Counted from the first letter of the stretch, positions 1 through 8,729 are shown. The stretch: 64,000 nucleotides of DNA from Methylobacterium tardum (GCF_023546765.1 NZ_CP097484.1:5380501-5444500), one strand, 5' to 3'. Notes: generated by a model not told the origin, from the sequence alone. Made by a program: numbers and translations.

Positions 1-351
1 CATCGTCGACGTCGGAAGCTCCGAGATCGCGTCGGTCGCGGCCTTGATCCCCTCGGCGATCTCGTGCGCGGACCGGCCGGCGTTCCGTAGGCCCTGGATC
101 TCGTGAGCGAGTTCGGCGCCGTCGCCGAAGGCGTGCTTGCAGCTGAAAGCGAGGCCGCCACCGGCCGCCATTGCAGCCGCGGCCTTCATGCTCTCGCCTA
201 TGCCCTTCATCGCGGCCTTCGCATCGGCCGCGCGCTTGAGCATGTGCCGATTTAATCCGTCGAGCTTGCCCTGAACCGTATTGATCGCGTTCGTAAAGGA
301 CGGGGCGACGCGACCGCCGACGTTGACGAAGACGGAAAATTGCTTTGCCAT
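1..351 (-). CDS. Phage tail tape-measure protein, N-terminal part
   Basis: The start codon is at 351 and the frame stays open for 117 codons to the window edge, so only the N-terminus is seen. The product begins with a short beta-like segment (FSVFVNVGG) followed by long Ala/Lys-rich helices containing AAMAAGGG and a stretch on alternating alignment of helices. That layout is typical of TP901-type tape-measure proteins, which set tail length and line the tail lumen. It lies directly downstream of a small tail assembly protein, the usual phage order. The main doubt is that the diagnostic middle and C-terminal parts are not visible. Confidence 0.7.
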   Translation of the reverse strand, partial: MAKQFSVFVNVGGRVAPSFTNAINTVQGKLDGLNRHMLKRAADAKAAMKGIGESMKAAAAMAAGGGLAFSCKHAFGDGAELAHEIQGLRNAGRSAHEIAEGIKAATDAISELPTSTM

Positions 352-357
352 GATGCG

Positions 358-606
358 TCAAGCCGAATGACGAAGTAGAAAATCGTCGACCTTCGCCGCG
401 TCGGCCTCTTCCATCTTGCGGAGGACGTCGCGACTGCAGCCCGTCACTATCGCCGCGAGGGCCATGCCGCGGGCGTATCGGGTGAAGTTCCCGCGGCGAG
501 CCCGCCGGAAGTCTTCAGCGGTCGGCGGGCGAACGGTGATGACGTTGTGCGTTACCCCGTCCGACTCGATTGGGTGATCGAGGGTGATCTCAACGCCGCC
601 GCTCAT
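358..606 (-). CDS. Phage tail assembly protein (tail assembly chaperone type)
   Basis: The 82-residue product starts with a beta-rich half (LDHPIESDG, ITVRPPTAEDF) and ends in helices. This is the layout of small tail assembly proteins encoded just upstream of the tape-measure gene. I chose the start at 606, where ATG overlaps the TGA of the upstream gene by one base, instead of longer upstream extensions of poor composition. By family knowledge such proteins bind the tape measure during tail assembly. The assignment rests on size, position and the N-terminal pattern; no catalytic motif exists to test it. Confidence 0.7.
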   Translation of the reverse strand: MSGGVEITLDHPIESDGVTHNVITVRPPTAEDFRRARRGNFTRYARGMALAAIVTGCSRDVLRKMEEADAAKVDDFLLRHSA

Positions 607-1379
607 CACTGCTTCCTCGGCCAGAAGGCGTCCGCACCGAGACGAGCCGTGGGCAGGCGTAAGCCCTCGTGGGGCGAGAACCCCTTCCGGCCCGGTCGGG
701 TCTGGCCGGGGATGATTGTCCGCTTGGTCCGCTTCTGGGCGCCCGCGATGGAAGTGAAGCGCCCCCCGTTCCGCTCCCCGAACACGCCGATCAGTCGCCA
801 CCTGCCGTTCTCGTCGAGATAGCCCCACTGCTCTTCTTCCACGACCCGATCCGGCTCGACCGCGTCCGGCTCGGTCAGGAACCGTTCGCCGATCCCGACT
901 ACTCGCGATGGCCGTTTGAGCGCGGGATCGTCACGCGACGCCGCGCCGATGGTGTAGTTCGTCCCGTCGACCTCAACGGCGATCTCGCGTAGGGCAGCCG
1001 CCACTTTGGCGAGCCTTGCTGCGTGCTTCTCGTAGTCTGCCAGGAGCTTCGGACCCTCTTCGTCGACCCGGCGCTGAGCCGCATTGGCACGCGCGGACAG
1101 TGCAGCAGCGGCCTCGCTCTTCTCGGCCTGCTCGCGGACAGCCACAAGCTGCTTAATCTGCGCCGTGAGGCGGGCTTCCGAGCGCATGGCGGCGGCAAGC
1201 TCATCATCCGCCTCGGCGTGCTGCTCGTCGGTCATGTCGGCGACAAGTTCGAGCGTGGCGCGGGCCCTGGCGATGCGGGCCGGTACGTCACGAAGCTCGG
1301 CCTCGGCGTCGGCAAGGGCAGCGGCGACCCTGACGGAGGTCGGCTTCTCCGCGCCGAAGATGCGAGTGAGGAAGGACAT
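606..1379 (-). CDS. Phage protein of unknown function with N-terminal coiled coil
   Basis: The 257-residue product begins MSFLTRIFG. Residues about 15-140 are Ala/Glu/Arg-rich and strongly helical, likely a coiled coil. Residues about 145-257 are richer in beta-forming and aromatic residues (WGYLDENGRW, RLIGVFGER). It overlaps the tail assembly gene by one base, so the two are probably translated together. The position before the tail chaperone would suit a tail tube or connector protein, but the coiled-coil layout is not typical of either, and I do not recognise the family. Confidence 0.6.
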   Translation of the reverse strand: MSFLTRIFGAEKPTSVRVAAALADAEAELRDVPARIARARATLELVADMTDEQHAEADDELAAAMRSEARLTAQIKQLVAVREQAEKSEAAAALSARANAAQRRVDEEGPKLLADYEKHAARLAKVAAALREIAVEVDGTNYTIGAASRDDPALKRPSRVVGIGERFLTEPDAVEPDRVVEEEQWGYLDENGRWRLIGVFGERNGGRFTSIAGAQKRTKRTIIPGQTRPGRKGFSPHEGLRLPTARLGADAFWPRKQ

Positions 1380-1412
1380 CAGTGATCCTGAGACGGTGAG
1401 AGGCGGAAGGGA

Positions 1413-1655
1413 TTAGCGAGAGCCGGGAAGCGCGAAGCCGTTGCGGCCGGCGGTGAGTTCGGCGGGCGCGGACAGGCCGGCTGCGTTCATGAACTCGGCG
1501 ACCTCGGCCGGCGCGTAGCGAACGGTATGGGGACCGACCCGGATGGGCCGTGGGCCAGTGCCGTCACGGTCCATGCGGCGCAGCGTCCGCGTGCTGACGC
1601 CGAGCATGCCGGACAGGTCCGGCCGCGTCAGGCACTGCTTGAGTCTGATATTCAT
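1413..1655 (-). CDS. Small helix-turn-helix DNA-binding protein
   Basis: The 80-residue product carries a compact HTH near residues 8-30 (LTRPDLSGMLGVSTRTLRRM) followed by a wing-like segment (RPIRVGPHTVRYAPAEV). This is the AlpA/MerR-like helix-turn-helix layout common in phage regulators and excisionases. The start at 1655 was preferred because the sequence before it has no domain character. It sits between tail genes and the cargo gene at 1845, an odd place for a regulator. It may control the cargo gene that diverges from it, which is an inference from position only. Confidence 0.65.
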   Translation of the reverse strand: MNIRLKQCLTRPDLSGMLGVSTRTLRRMDRDGTGPRPIRVGPHTVRYAPAEVAEFMNAAGLSAPAELTAGRNGFALPGSR

Positions 1656-1844
1656 TGAAGGCTGTCCCCATCGGGTGTGGGGACATATGCGGCCATATCC
1701 GGCCACCTGTCGGGGTCGTTTCGGTATCCTCATGGGGCTCTGCTGCCGCGTTAGTCCGTCTCAGTCTGAAAAGGACAACGAACTTGTGGACAGCGCTGCC
1801 GAATTTACTGTATTCAGGAAATTCGACTGAGGGAGAAAACGGCA

Positions 1845-3038
1845 ATGGCTACGGAAGCCGTCAAAAATGCCGCTGAGCAGGCGCCCATAGCTTGGGACAA
1901 CATCTTCAGCGTGTTGAAGAAAATAATAGAACTTACGACCTCGGATAATCTCGGGAGTTTTCTTTCAGCTGTTGGTATAGTTGTGCTATTTTTCTGTGGC
2001 GGTGTTGCATACAAGTTGATAAAATCGAATCCTGCTTCTGTAATGCTCTGGCACAAGTTGATCCTATTCGTTCCAGGCGTTCTGGGTATGCTGCTCGTGG
2101 TTGCCGGTCCCGCTCTATCATTGTACCAACAGGCTCGAAAGTCAGAGGTAATTTATAGATCTCGTGCAGAACAATTTGAGAATTTTTTCAAAAACGACGT
2201 TCAGCCAGAAATAATACTTGAAAATCTAAAGAAGAATACAAGGGTATCGAGGTTCATTAGGCTTATTGCCTACGATCCTGCCGAGCGCCCAGAGCTATCG
2301 CTTGAACGTCTAAGCTACATCGGCCCCTTGAATCAACGCTATTCCTTTGTGGCGGATTACGATGAGCTAAGAGGTTATACGGGTGCGGAGGCTTTGCGGA
2401 AAACCGGGATTCGCTATGTGGATGGCCTTAAGATCAGCGCCGTCATATTTCCCGCTGATCAGATCAAAGAAATAATACCAATGAATGCACGGGGTTTGAT
2501 GCAGGTCATAAACTCTGTTGAGCAAACGTCTCAGCTAAAGCCGTCTTTCGACGTGACCGGGAAGCTGTCGAATATCTGGCCTGCTGCGGTTAGCGGATTG
2601 AAGGACAAAGAGCGTTTGGAGAGTTGGTCATGGACCGAGTACGGTCGATTTTACAAATATTACTGCTCTTTGTCTTACGAATTCCGGTGCAACACGGAAA
2701 AATATCCGGCTTCCACACTCCTTGGCACCCTAACGCACGATTGGCATCCATTAGGCTTTGCCCGTCACGCAAGCCGGGGAGGCAATACATGCTCTGATGA
2801 TAATCTGCAGCGCTCATCTTGCGAACTTTCTGAATGGCCCGCTGACGAAGAGTTCTTAAAGAGCGTGGGCACTAGAGCATTCATGATTCCGAATTTGCCG
2901 ATCTCCTCTATCAAGGGACGAATTTTGATAGATTTCAGCAATCCAACTGTTCAAAAAATTCCTTCGCTCCTTCCCGATGGCATCAGTCCGAACGAATTTT
3001 TTACAGCAAATCCGGTGTCTTCGTTGCAGGTAAGATAG
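1845..3038 (+). CDS. Two-pass membrane protein with a large soluble domain, unknown function
   Basis: The 397-residue product has two predicted membrane segments at about 37-59 and 70-94, followed by roughly 300 soluble residues. Four cysteines at about 274, 282, 316 and 326 lie in two close pairs, which could form disulfides if that domain is outside the cytoplasm. The ATG follows a GGGAG stretch at good spacing. Base composition is clearly lower in GC than the phage genes around it, and it faces the opposite way. It is most likely an accessory cargo gene. I recognise no family and assign no function. Confidence 0.75.
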   Translation: MATEAVKNAAEQAPIAWDNIFSVLKKIIELTTSDNLGSFLSAVGIVVLFFCGGVAYKLIKSNPASVMLWHKLILFVPGVLGMLLVVAGPALSLYQQARKSEVIYRSRAEQFENFFKNDVQPEIILENLKKNTRVSRFIRLIAYDPAERPELSLERLSYIGPLNQRYSFVADYDELRGYTGAEALRKTGIRYVDGLKISAVIFPADQIKEIIPMNARGLMQVINSVEQTSQLKPSFDVTGKLSNIWPAAVSGLKDKERLESWSWTEYGRFYKYYCSLSYEFRCNTEKYPASTLLGTLTHDWHPLGFARHASRGGNTCSDDNLQRSSCELSEWPADEEFLKSVGTRAFMIPNLPISSIKGRILIDFSNPTVQKIPSLLPDGISPNEFFTANPVSSLQVR

Positions 3039-3053
3039 ATTATTCTGTAGCCT

Positions 3054-3083
3054 CCAGAATAGCGGTATCAACTGCTATTCTGG
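3054..3083. terminator. Perfect 10-bp hairpin after the cargo gene
   Basis: CCAGAATAGC at 3054-3063 and GCTATTCTGG at 3074-3083 form a perfect 10-bp stem with a 10-base loop, starting 16 bases after the stop at 3038. There is no T-run, so it may stabilise the 3' end or act as a weak terminator. Confidence 0.5.
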
Positions 3084-3121
3084 CAGAATATGAACAAGCG
3101 CCCGAACCACAAATCAACTGC

Positions 3122-3409
3122 TCAGATTCCACCCGGAACAGAGGCGCCATCCTGACTAGGCGACGCCTCTCGTACCTTCGAGCCAGGTGCCGCAAGCTCT
3201 GTCTCGATCCTGGCGAAGGTGCTCTTCACGCCCGCAAGCTGCGCCTCGATCACGGCCATATCGGTGTCGTCGAGGTATTCCCGGTCCTGAAGCTCGACGC
3301 TCAGACGAGCGAGGCTGTCCGCTGACGCCTTCAGCAGAAAGCCGACCATTCCGATGATGAAGTTCGGCCGGGGCTGCACACGTGGGTAAGGTCTGAATGA
3401 GAGATGCAT
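3122..3409 (-). CDS. Small hypothetical phage protein
   Basis: The 95-residue product has a short hydrophobic stretch near residues 18-27 (FIIGMVGFLLKA) followed by helical sequence rich in Leu, Glu and Asp. I recognise no family. A start at 3349 (MVGFLLK) is also possible. It lies on the same strand as the phage genes, downstream of the protease gene and the minus-strand terminator at 3508-3538, so it may have its own promoter. The coding call rests on composition and on the absence of a better alternative in the gap. Confidence 0.45.
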   Translation of the reverse strand: MHLSFRPYPRVQPRPNFIIGMVGFLLKASADSLARLSVELQDREYLDDTDMAVIEAQLAGVKSTFARIETELAAPGSKVREASPSQDGASVPGGI

Positions 3410-3507
3410 GATCTAGATCCTGGCTGGCGCCGGTCTTCACGCCGGCATAGGCAGAATCGACTAAGGGACTGTTCGAGTGGAGCCCGATCCGGTGGCGTGT
3501 GACATAC

Positions 3508-3538
3508 AAAAAGGCGGGCGATCGTAGGACCGCCCGCC
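3508..3538 (-). terminator. Rho-independent terminator for the protease gene
   Basis: On the minus strand GGCGGGCG and CGCCCGCC form an 8-bp GC stem with a 10-base loop, directly followed by five T residues (plus-strand A-run at 3508-3512). It lies about 80 bases after the stop of the S49 protease gene. Confidence 0.8.
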
Positions 3539-3619
3539 GAAGTTCACGCAGGGAGACAGGAACCTATCTAAATTAGCCGATGGCGCGAGGTCGTTCGAAT
3601 CGCGGTCAGTGGGATTGTT

Positions 3620-4912
3620 TCACGCGACATTCCCGCGCCACGCGGCCATGATCGTCCGCACTGCAGCCTCACCATCGTCTCCGCCGCCGGCTTCCGTGTT
3701 GGGCTCGGCCGTCCGGTAGGCTTCGAGGATCAGGCCGACCGCCGCTTCTTCCTCAGGGTTGCCGCCGCTACTGACCGGCGCGCGCTGGCGGGCGGCGTCG
3801 AGCAGCGTCGCCGCCGGATTGTCGTTGTCGTCCGCGTCGGGAACGTCCGTGAGCATAGGTGGCCTGATCGCGGCGAGCATGGCCTCCGCCGCGCGCTCAC
3901 CCTCGATCCGAGCAAGCTCGGCGGCCGATGGCTTCGGCTGCGGTGGCACGGGCGCGATCGGCAGGGCCGGCACAATGCGAGGCATGGCGGGATGAACGGG
4001 CATGGCGCGGGGGGCCTTCGGTAAGGGGCTGATGGGCGGAACGTGGCGAGCCGGGGGTGCGGGAGGCGGAAGGTGAAGCCGCTTCACTGGCCGGCCCGCA
4101 ACAAGGTCCGCCAGGACCGATTCAGAGCTCCCGAGAGCGTCGGCCATGCCCGCAGCGACGGCCGCGGCTCCGATCAGCACGTCGCCCCGGCCGAAGCCGT
4201 CGAGAACGTGCGCGACCGTCACGCCGCGGTTGTCCGCCACGGCCTCGGCGAAGACCTGAGCGAGGGCGTCGACGCGCGCCTTGATCCGAGCGTTGCCGTC
4301 TTCGGTCGCCGGGTCGTTGACCTTGTAGGGGGACTGCGAGGACACGAAGTCGAAGCGCCGCACGCCGGCCCGCTCGTCGCGCGCACGGGTGTCGGGGATC
4401 GACATGCGGACGCCGATCGAGCCGACGGCCGCGCTCGGGCCGAGCACGATCCTGTCGGCCGCCGAGGCGATCCAATAGGCCGCCGAGGCGCCAACGTCGG
4501 CCACATAGGCGACGACCGGCTTCTCGCCGCGGGCCCCCTTCACGGCCGCGGCAAACTCGGCCACGCCCGCCGCCTCGCCGCCAGGAGAGTCGATCGCGAG
4601 CATGATCGCCCGCACGCCGGGAGCGTCGACTGCAGTCCTGAGGTCGCGCATGAGGCCGGCGTAGGACGTGCCGCCGATTAGGGCGGTGAACAGATTGTCC
4701 CTCTTGAAAAGGGGGCCCTCGATCGAGATCACTGCCACTCCGTCGCGGACGCGCCCGCGCGCGGCGCCGTCGAGGCGTTCCCCGCGCGCCGCTGCGAGGG
4801 CTGTAGGGCTAAACTCGTGCTCCCGGCTTGCGATCTCGAAGAGCCGGACGATTGCCGGCTCATCCATCGCCCACGCACTCACTACAGAGGCGTCGTCAAT
4901 CAGGCGGCGCAT
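3620..4912 (-). CDS. S49 family serine peptidase (ClpP/SppA-like capsid maturation protease)
   Basis: The 430-residue product has an S49 core at about residues 55-265. The probable nucleophile is Ser143 in the motif VGASAAYW, and Lys197 (SPYKVNDP) fits the general base of the Ser-Lys dyad. The AIDSPGG strand at 106-112 is also typical. Residues about 275-345 are Pro/Ala-rich, followed by an acidic tail, resembling the protease-scaffold fusions of phage minor capsid protein C. The start at 4912 overlaps the upstream gene. In phages this protease processes the prohead, yet the usual portal and capsid partners are not next to it here. Confidence 0.85.
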   Translation of the reverse strand: MRRLIDDASVVSAWAMDEPAIVRLFEIASREHEFSPTALAAARGERLDGAARGRVRDGVAVISIEGPLFKRDNLFTALIGGTSYAGLMRDLRTAVDAPGVRAIMLAIDSPGGEAAGVAEFAAAVKGARGEKPVVAYVADVGASAAYWIASAADRIVLGPSAAVGSIGVRMSIPDTRARDERAGVRRFDFVSSQSPYKVNDPATEDGNARIKARVDALAQVFAEAVADNRGVTVAHVLDGFGRGDVLIGAAAVAAGMADALGSSESVLADLVAGRPVKRLHLPPPAPPARHVPPISPLPKAPRAMPVHPAMPRIVPALPIAPVPPQPKPSAAELARIEGERAAEAMLAAIRPPMLTDVPDADDNDNPAATLLDAARQRAPVSSGGNPEEEAAVGLILEAYRTAEPNTEAGGGDDGEAAVRTIMAAWRGNVA

Positions 4913-5379
4913 GGCGAAGGGCCTTCTGACTGGCGGATGATCGAGACCTCGGCCGGGATGAAGACGGGGGCCGGCTCGGCCTGAGTGGGGACCCGCTCGC
5001 GCACGCCCGCCGCGATCATCGTGACCGCCTCGATCAGGCGGGGCATTTCCGTTCCGAGCCGGTCGGCGATCGGCTGAAGCTCGGCCAGGATCTCGGGCGG
5101 CAGGACGCGGGCTCGCGGCACCGGCACGAAATCGAAGCCGAGGAAGCCGAAGACCGCTTCCAGGGTTTCGAGGCCCGGCCGGTTCTTCACGCGCCACGCC
5201 TTCAGGGTCGAGCGCAGCACGCCGGACCCTTGCTCGATCTCGTCATAGGTGACGCGCTGGCGAAACATTTCCGAGAAGACGAGCTTGACGTGAGGCCCGA
5301 CACGCGCCGGGACCGTCACCTTGTTCTGGCGCTTCTTCCGCTCGGGGTTGCGCCGAGAGATCTGAATGCTGTGTTTCAT
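4900..5379 (-). CDS. Helix-turn-helix protein upstream of the capsid protease
   Basis: The 159-residue product starts with a basic segment (RRNPERKKRQNK) and has a helix-turn-helix-like region at about residues 44-80 (VTYDEIEQGSGVLRSTLKAW). That region resembles lambda-repressor-type folds in which a short helix pair reads DNA. Its 3' end overlaps the protease start by 13 bases, so the two are probably co-translated. I chose the start at 5379 instead of 5457 because the extension is low in domain character. A DNA-binding protein directly before the capsid protease is unusual for a standard head module. The target is unknown. Confidence 0.6.
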   Translation of the reverse strand: MKHSIQISRRNPERKKRQNKVTVPARVGPHVKLVFSEMFRQRVTYDEIEQGSGVLRSTLKAWRVKNRPGLETLEAVFGFLGFDFVPVPRARVLPPEILAELQPIADRLGTEMPRLIEAVTMIAAGVRERVPTQAEPAPVFIPAEVSIIRQSEGPSPCAA

Positions 5380-5466
5380 GCCGCGAGTGTGCGGCCGAAG
5401 GTGGATTTCGGAGAGGCGGATCGAGTAGCTATGTTTTAGCGTGCGGGCTGCCCGCAAGCGTCCCGA

Positions 5467-6474
5467 ATGGCGAGCATCATGCCGATCACGCCCCTAAGCG
5501 CTCACGATGCGCGCGATAGACATCTTCATCTTGTTCAATTCGATGGCTTGGGACTGCGATTCAACCGCGTAACCGATAGGACCGTATGGCACTACACAAA
5601 TATTGCAGGCTTGAACGGCATCTTGTCGACGGGTTCCTTGTGGTCGTCAGATTATAGATACCTAAACGATGCAAGCGAACTTACTTTTGGGCTTGAGATT
5701 CTGGAAATGGTTGCTGCCCATGATTTGGAAGATGCTGGACTATCGCCAGAACTTCGTCGCGAAATCCTGATGGAGATAGCGTTGATGAAACGCAGCAATA
5801 TGAGCATGTATGTACTGACATGCTCATTCTGCATGCGTGGAAACGTGCTTTCTCAATGGAGAGCCTATGCGAGGCAGGATGGCATTGCGATTGGATTCCA
5901 GAAAGATCTGATAGAAGAACTTGCCTCTAATCAGGGCTTCACAAGCGGCATGGTCTATTACTATTGGGCGCAGAGCCAGCAGGATCTTCCAGTTGAACGC
6001 CGCTTCCCGGCTTGGTTGAGGAAGCGGGTTGGCTTGTTGTTGCAGCGTCTTGCCGAGCTTGAGAGATCTGCAGCGGCGTTCGATCAGGCTATGGATGCTG
6101 GCGATGAGACAGTTCCGTTTGCCTCCCTCCAGCAGAAAGGGGCGCTGATAAAGACGTGGTGCGCCGAAACCGCGGCTTTCATCAAGCATCCTGCTTTTGA
6201 GGAGGAGCAGGAATGGAGGTGCATGAAAGTGATCGATGAAACAATTCTGATAGGGGAAACACAATTAGAGCATCGGGCATCAGGAAGCCGAATCGTGCCG
6301 TATGTGCGGTTGGATCTCCGCAGTCAAACCGTAAGAGATTGCGCGGTGCGGCAGCTTGTAATCGGTCCGAACGCCGATGGTCCCGCGACGATGCATTCCG
6401 CCGGTTTTCTAACGCACAGATACGATCTGCCTAATGTCAGCATTTCGATGCCTTTCCAGCCGCTGCGCCCCTAA
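5467..6474 (+). CDS. DUF2971 family protein
   Basis: The 335-residue product matches the DUF2971 pattern: WHYT at residues 41-44, SDYRYLND at 61-68 with Glu71 close behind, a Cys/Trp-rich block at about 119-135 (LSQWRAYA), KHPAFEEEQEWR at 240-251, and a late PYVRLDL strand. The His-Tyr pair early and the acidic site late recall the ADP-ribosyltransferase fold, but that link is my inference. It is lower in GC than the phage genes, faces away from them, and overlaps the 3' end of a truncated phage gene on the other strand, which suggests a later insertion. A role in defence or toxicity is possible but not shown. Confidence 0.8.
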   Translation: MASIMPITPLSAHDARDRHLHLVQFDGLGLRFNRVTDRTVWHYTNIAGLNGILSTGSLWSSDYRYLNDASELTFGLEILEMVAAHDLEDAGLSPELRREILMEIALMKRSNMSMYVLTCSFCMRGNVLSQWRAYARQDGIAIGFQKDLIEELASNQGFTSGMVYYYWAQSQQDLPVERRFPAWLRKRVGLLLQRLAELERSAAAFDQAMDAGDETVPFASLQQKGALIKTWCAETAAFIKHPAFEEEQEWRCMKVIDETILIGETQLEHRASGSRIVPYVRLDLRSQTVRDCAVRQLVIGPNADGPATMHSAGFLTHRYDLPNVSISMPFQPLRP

Positions 6475-6660
6475 ATCGGTGACGGTTGGCGCTTGATCAC
6501 CGTTCCCGCGAGTGCTGAAAATCCAATCGTCGGCGCTGTCCATGAAAGCGTGCGCTCCATGGATGATGCCGGTCGGGGGCATCAGACTGAGGTCGATCTT
6601 CGCGGCCCCGACCCGGTTTTCTGGGTTCGTGCGGTCTTCGGCAGCGTTCAACTCGGCCAT
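6409..6660 (-). CDS. Truncated phage protein resembling the dATP/dGTP diphosphohydrolase N-terminal domain
   Basis: The 83-residue frame starts with ATG after a good ribosome-binding site (CGGGAG). Its first 45 residues contain NPENRVGAAKIDLSLMPP and IIHGAHAFMD, resembling the short phage domain usually followed by a KYG-NWR motif. That second motif is absent: after about residue 46 the sequence is unrelated and runs into the 3' end of the DUF2971 gene. I read it as a phage gene cut off when the cargo gene was inserted. The family match comes from memory of the motif and needs a profile search. Confidence 0.4.
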   Translation of the reverse strand: MAELNAAEDRTNPENRVGAAKIDLSLMPPTGIIHGAHAFMDSADDWIFSTRGNGDQAPTVTDLGAQRLERHRNADIRQIVSVR

Positions 6661-6828
6661 TTCGGCGCTCCCGCTGTGCCACGGGAAAGAACATGCTAGT
6701 CGGCGGGGCGTGTGTCGGGGCTGTTTTAGTCGCCCTATAACGACTAGGTTGATCGTTGACGGCCCAGCCTCCCCGTCGCGTCCAGAGGCAAGCCGCCAGT
6801 GTGCACAAGCGAAGATTAGACCATTGCG

Positions 6829-7653
6829 ATGCTGAAAATATTAGTAACCGCAAATACAGCTATCCTCGTTCTGGTGGTGGCGATCGTAATACTTCCGCAT
6901 TCCGAGATGTTGCGACCTTTGGCATCGCTTCCTACCGCTTGGGGGAGCATGATCGGCGCAATAATCGGTCTTTTCGGAGTCGCCTTTACTGCGAACCGGG
7001 GCTTCTTTAATATCATAAAGGCACAAGAACACAGGGCAGTAATCGAAATTGAGGCTAGAAACCATCAATCTAGATTGAACGTCGCTGCAAAGAGACAGGA
7101 AGAGAAAGACAAGGCGAACTCGCTCGCGTTCGGTCTCGCTGCTGAATTGTCGGTACTCGCGCACGATATTGAGCGAGCCTCAGAAATGAAAAGGGTCGTT
7201 GCTGATATAGTGCGAAAATTCGGACCACGGGCTGACAAAGAGCTTCTTAGACTTCAGGCTCCGCGGTGGCGAACCGCAATCTACGACGCGAACATAAATA
7301 GCCTAGGCGTATTAGGGCCGTCGATCGCTGGGGATATCTATTTGGTTTATTCAAAATTTACGGGCATCAATCCAGCAGCACGCTCTGAGCCGGTGGAGTA
7401 TGAGACTTTTTTGAGGCTTACCGATAGCACCATACAAGAATATCTTGGCGATATGCAGGATATAACGCATGTTCATAAGCGTTTGATGACTTTTGCATCA
7501 GGAAAGCCGGACCCCGGCCCTCTATGGGCGACAGAAAAGGCACGCAAAAAGCGAGAAGCCCAATTCGGCAAAGAGAACGCAGATAAGCTTATTGATTTTT
7601 ACAGCCGCGGTCTTGAGAGCGAAATGGGCCCGACAAGTAATAAAATGGTCTAA
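6829..7653 (+). CDS. Two-pass membrane protein with cytoplasmic coiled coil, unknown function
   Basis: The 274-residue product has two N-terminal membrane segments at about 5-24 and 37-57. These are followed by a charged, helical, probably coiled-coil stretch at about 65-105, then a mixed soluble domain to the end. I recognise no catalytic motif or family. Like the other cargo genes it has lower GC than the phage backbone and lies on the opposite strand. The layout (membrane hairpin, coiled coil, soluble domain) is shared by several membrane-associated abortive-infection effectors, but that is only an analogy. Confidence 0.7.
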   Translation: MLKILVTANTAILVLVVAIVILPHSEMLRPLASLPTAWGSMIGAIIGLFGVAFTANRGFFNIIKAQEHRAVIEIEARNHQSRLNVAAKRQEEKDKANSLAFGLAAELSVLAHDIERASEMKRVVADIVRKFGPRADKELLRLQAPRWRTAIYDANINSLGVLGPSIAGDIYLVYSKFTGINPAARSEPVEYETFLRLTDSTIQEYLGDMQDITHVHKRLMTFASGKPDPGPLWATEKARKKREAQFGKENADKLIDFYSRGLESEMGPTSNKMV

Positions 7654-7904
7654 AATTTCTTGTGCCTAGCGGACTGTCGAGATCGCGCGTCAACCGCCCC
7701 CCTACCCCACCCAGAGGGACCCGTGCTTCTCGACGCCCAAGCTTCCGTGGTATCCGTCTCATTGCGGACGTGTGCAGTTAACGCCGACGTCGAGGTTGCG
7801 GCAGACAGAACTTGCTTACATATGTGTATGGAACAACGCGCCAAAATTCTGTGGGGTCAATCTGTTTGCAAAACCTTTGGCAAGCAATTCGATTGAGTGA
7901 AAGT

Positions 7905-8675
7905 TCATAGTCCAACGAGGTTACCAAGAGCCATTATAAAAATGAAGTACCCAGAAATGCTGATCAGTAGGAACGCGGCCGCGAATGTGGGGCCAAGTAC
8001 GATGCCAAGTGATTGAAGGGGCTGTTTTTCTATATCGAGCACATTCGACAATGTATAAAGAGATCGGCATCCAGCGAGTGCCAGCCATATTAGGCAGTAA
8101 CTTAGAATTATTGCGTTGAAAACATTAAATCCGCCTAAAAAAGACAGAAAACCGTCGCCCCAGAATGGCCTGTAGATAAAGCGTACTGCAAACCACGCCA
8201 GTGCATACTTGATTATCAAGTTTGCTAGCAATGTCGCTGGCCAAATTCTTCTCAGGCGTGGGATCGACAGAGAGTTGAGAGAATTCCGGTCAACGAGAAG
8301 ACTGGCATATATGATCGGAAAGCAAATTAAGGAAGAAGCTTCTAGGATCCATACGATAACCGATAGTAAATATTCCGTGTCGCTCCAATTTATTCCTCCT
8401 TGAAGCCGAGTTATAGCGAATGATGTTAGTGCGAGTAGATAGGATACGGCAAAACAACGAAGTGAAATTTGTCTTGTGCCAAACAGCAGAGAATATATAG
8501 CAGATAAGTAATCGTATGAATGACTAAACTTGTTTTGCCTGAGGAGTATCTCCGCGGCCTTGTCCCTAAACTGTGGTTTGATTCTACTCTCGGCCCAGGC
8601 GAAAATCCCATAGATACCTGTGCAGATGGCTGCACATGAAGCCAATAATGGTATTTTGTTGATAAAATCCATCAT
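7905..8675 (-). CDS. Polytopic membrane protein, unknown function
   Basis: The 256-residue product has about six hydrophobic segments, spread over residues 6-27, 72-93, 103-128, 148-171, 188-210 and 226-252. Loops are short and no transporter signature is visible. A start at 8714 would add 13 residues. Composition is AT-rich compared with the primase gene 50 bases upstream on the same strand, so it is probably also cargo, although in this case it points the same way as the phage genes. It could be co-transcribed with the primase gene. Confidence 0.7.
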   Translation of the reverse strand: MMDFINKIPLLASCAAICTGIYGIFAWAESRIKPQFRDKAAEILLRQNKFSHSYDYLSAIYSLLFGTRQISLRCFAVSYLLALTSFAITRLQGGINWSDTEYLLSVIVWILEASSLICFPIIYASLLVDRNSLNSLSIPRLRRIWPATLLANLIIKYALAWFAVRFIYRPFWGDGFLSFLGGFNVFNAIILSYCLIWLALAGCRSLYTLSNVLDIEKQPLQSLGIVLGPTFAAAFLLISISGYFIFIMALGNLVGL

Positions 8676-8729
8676 GGCGGTGTGTAGATTTGCAAGATGG
8701 TGCCCAAGAAGCATCGATATGCTTCCATA

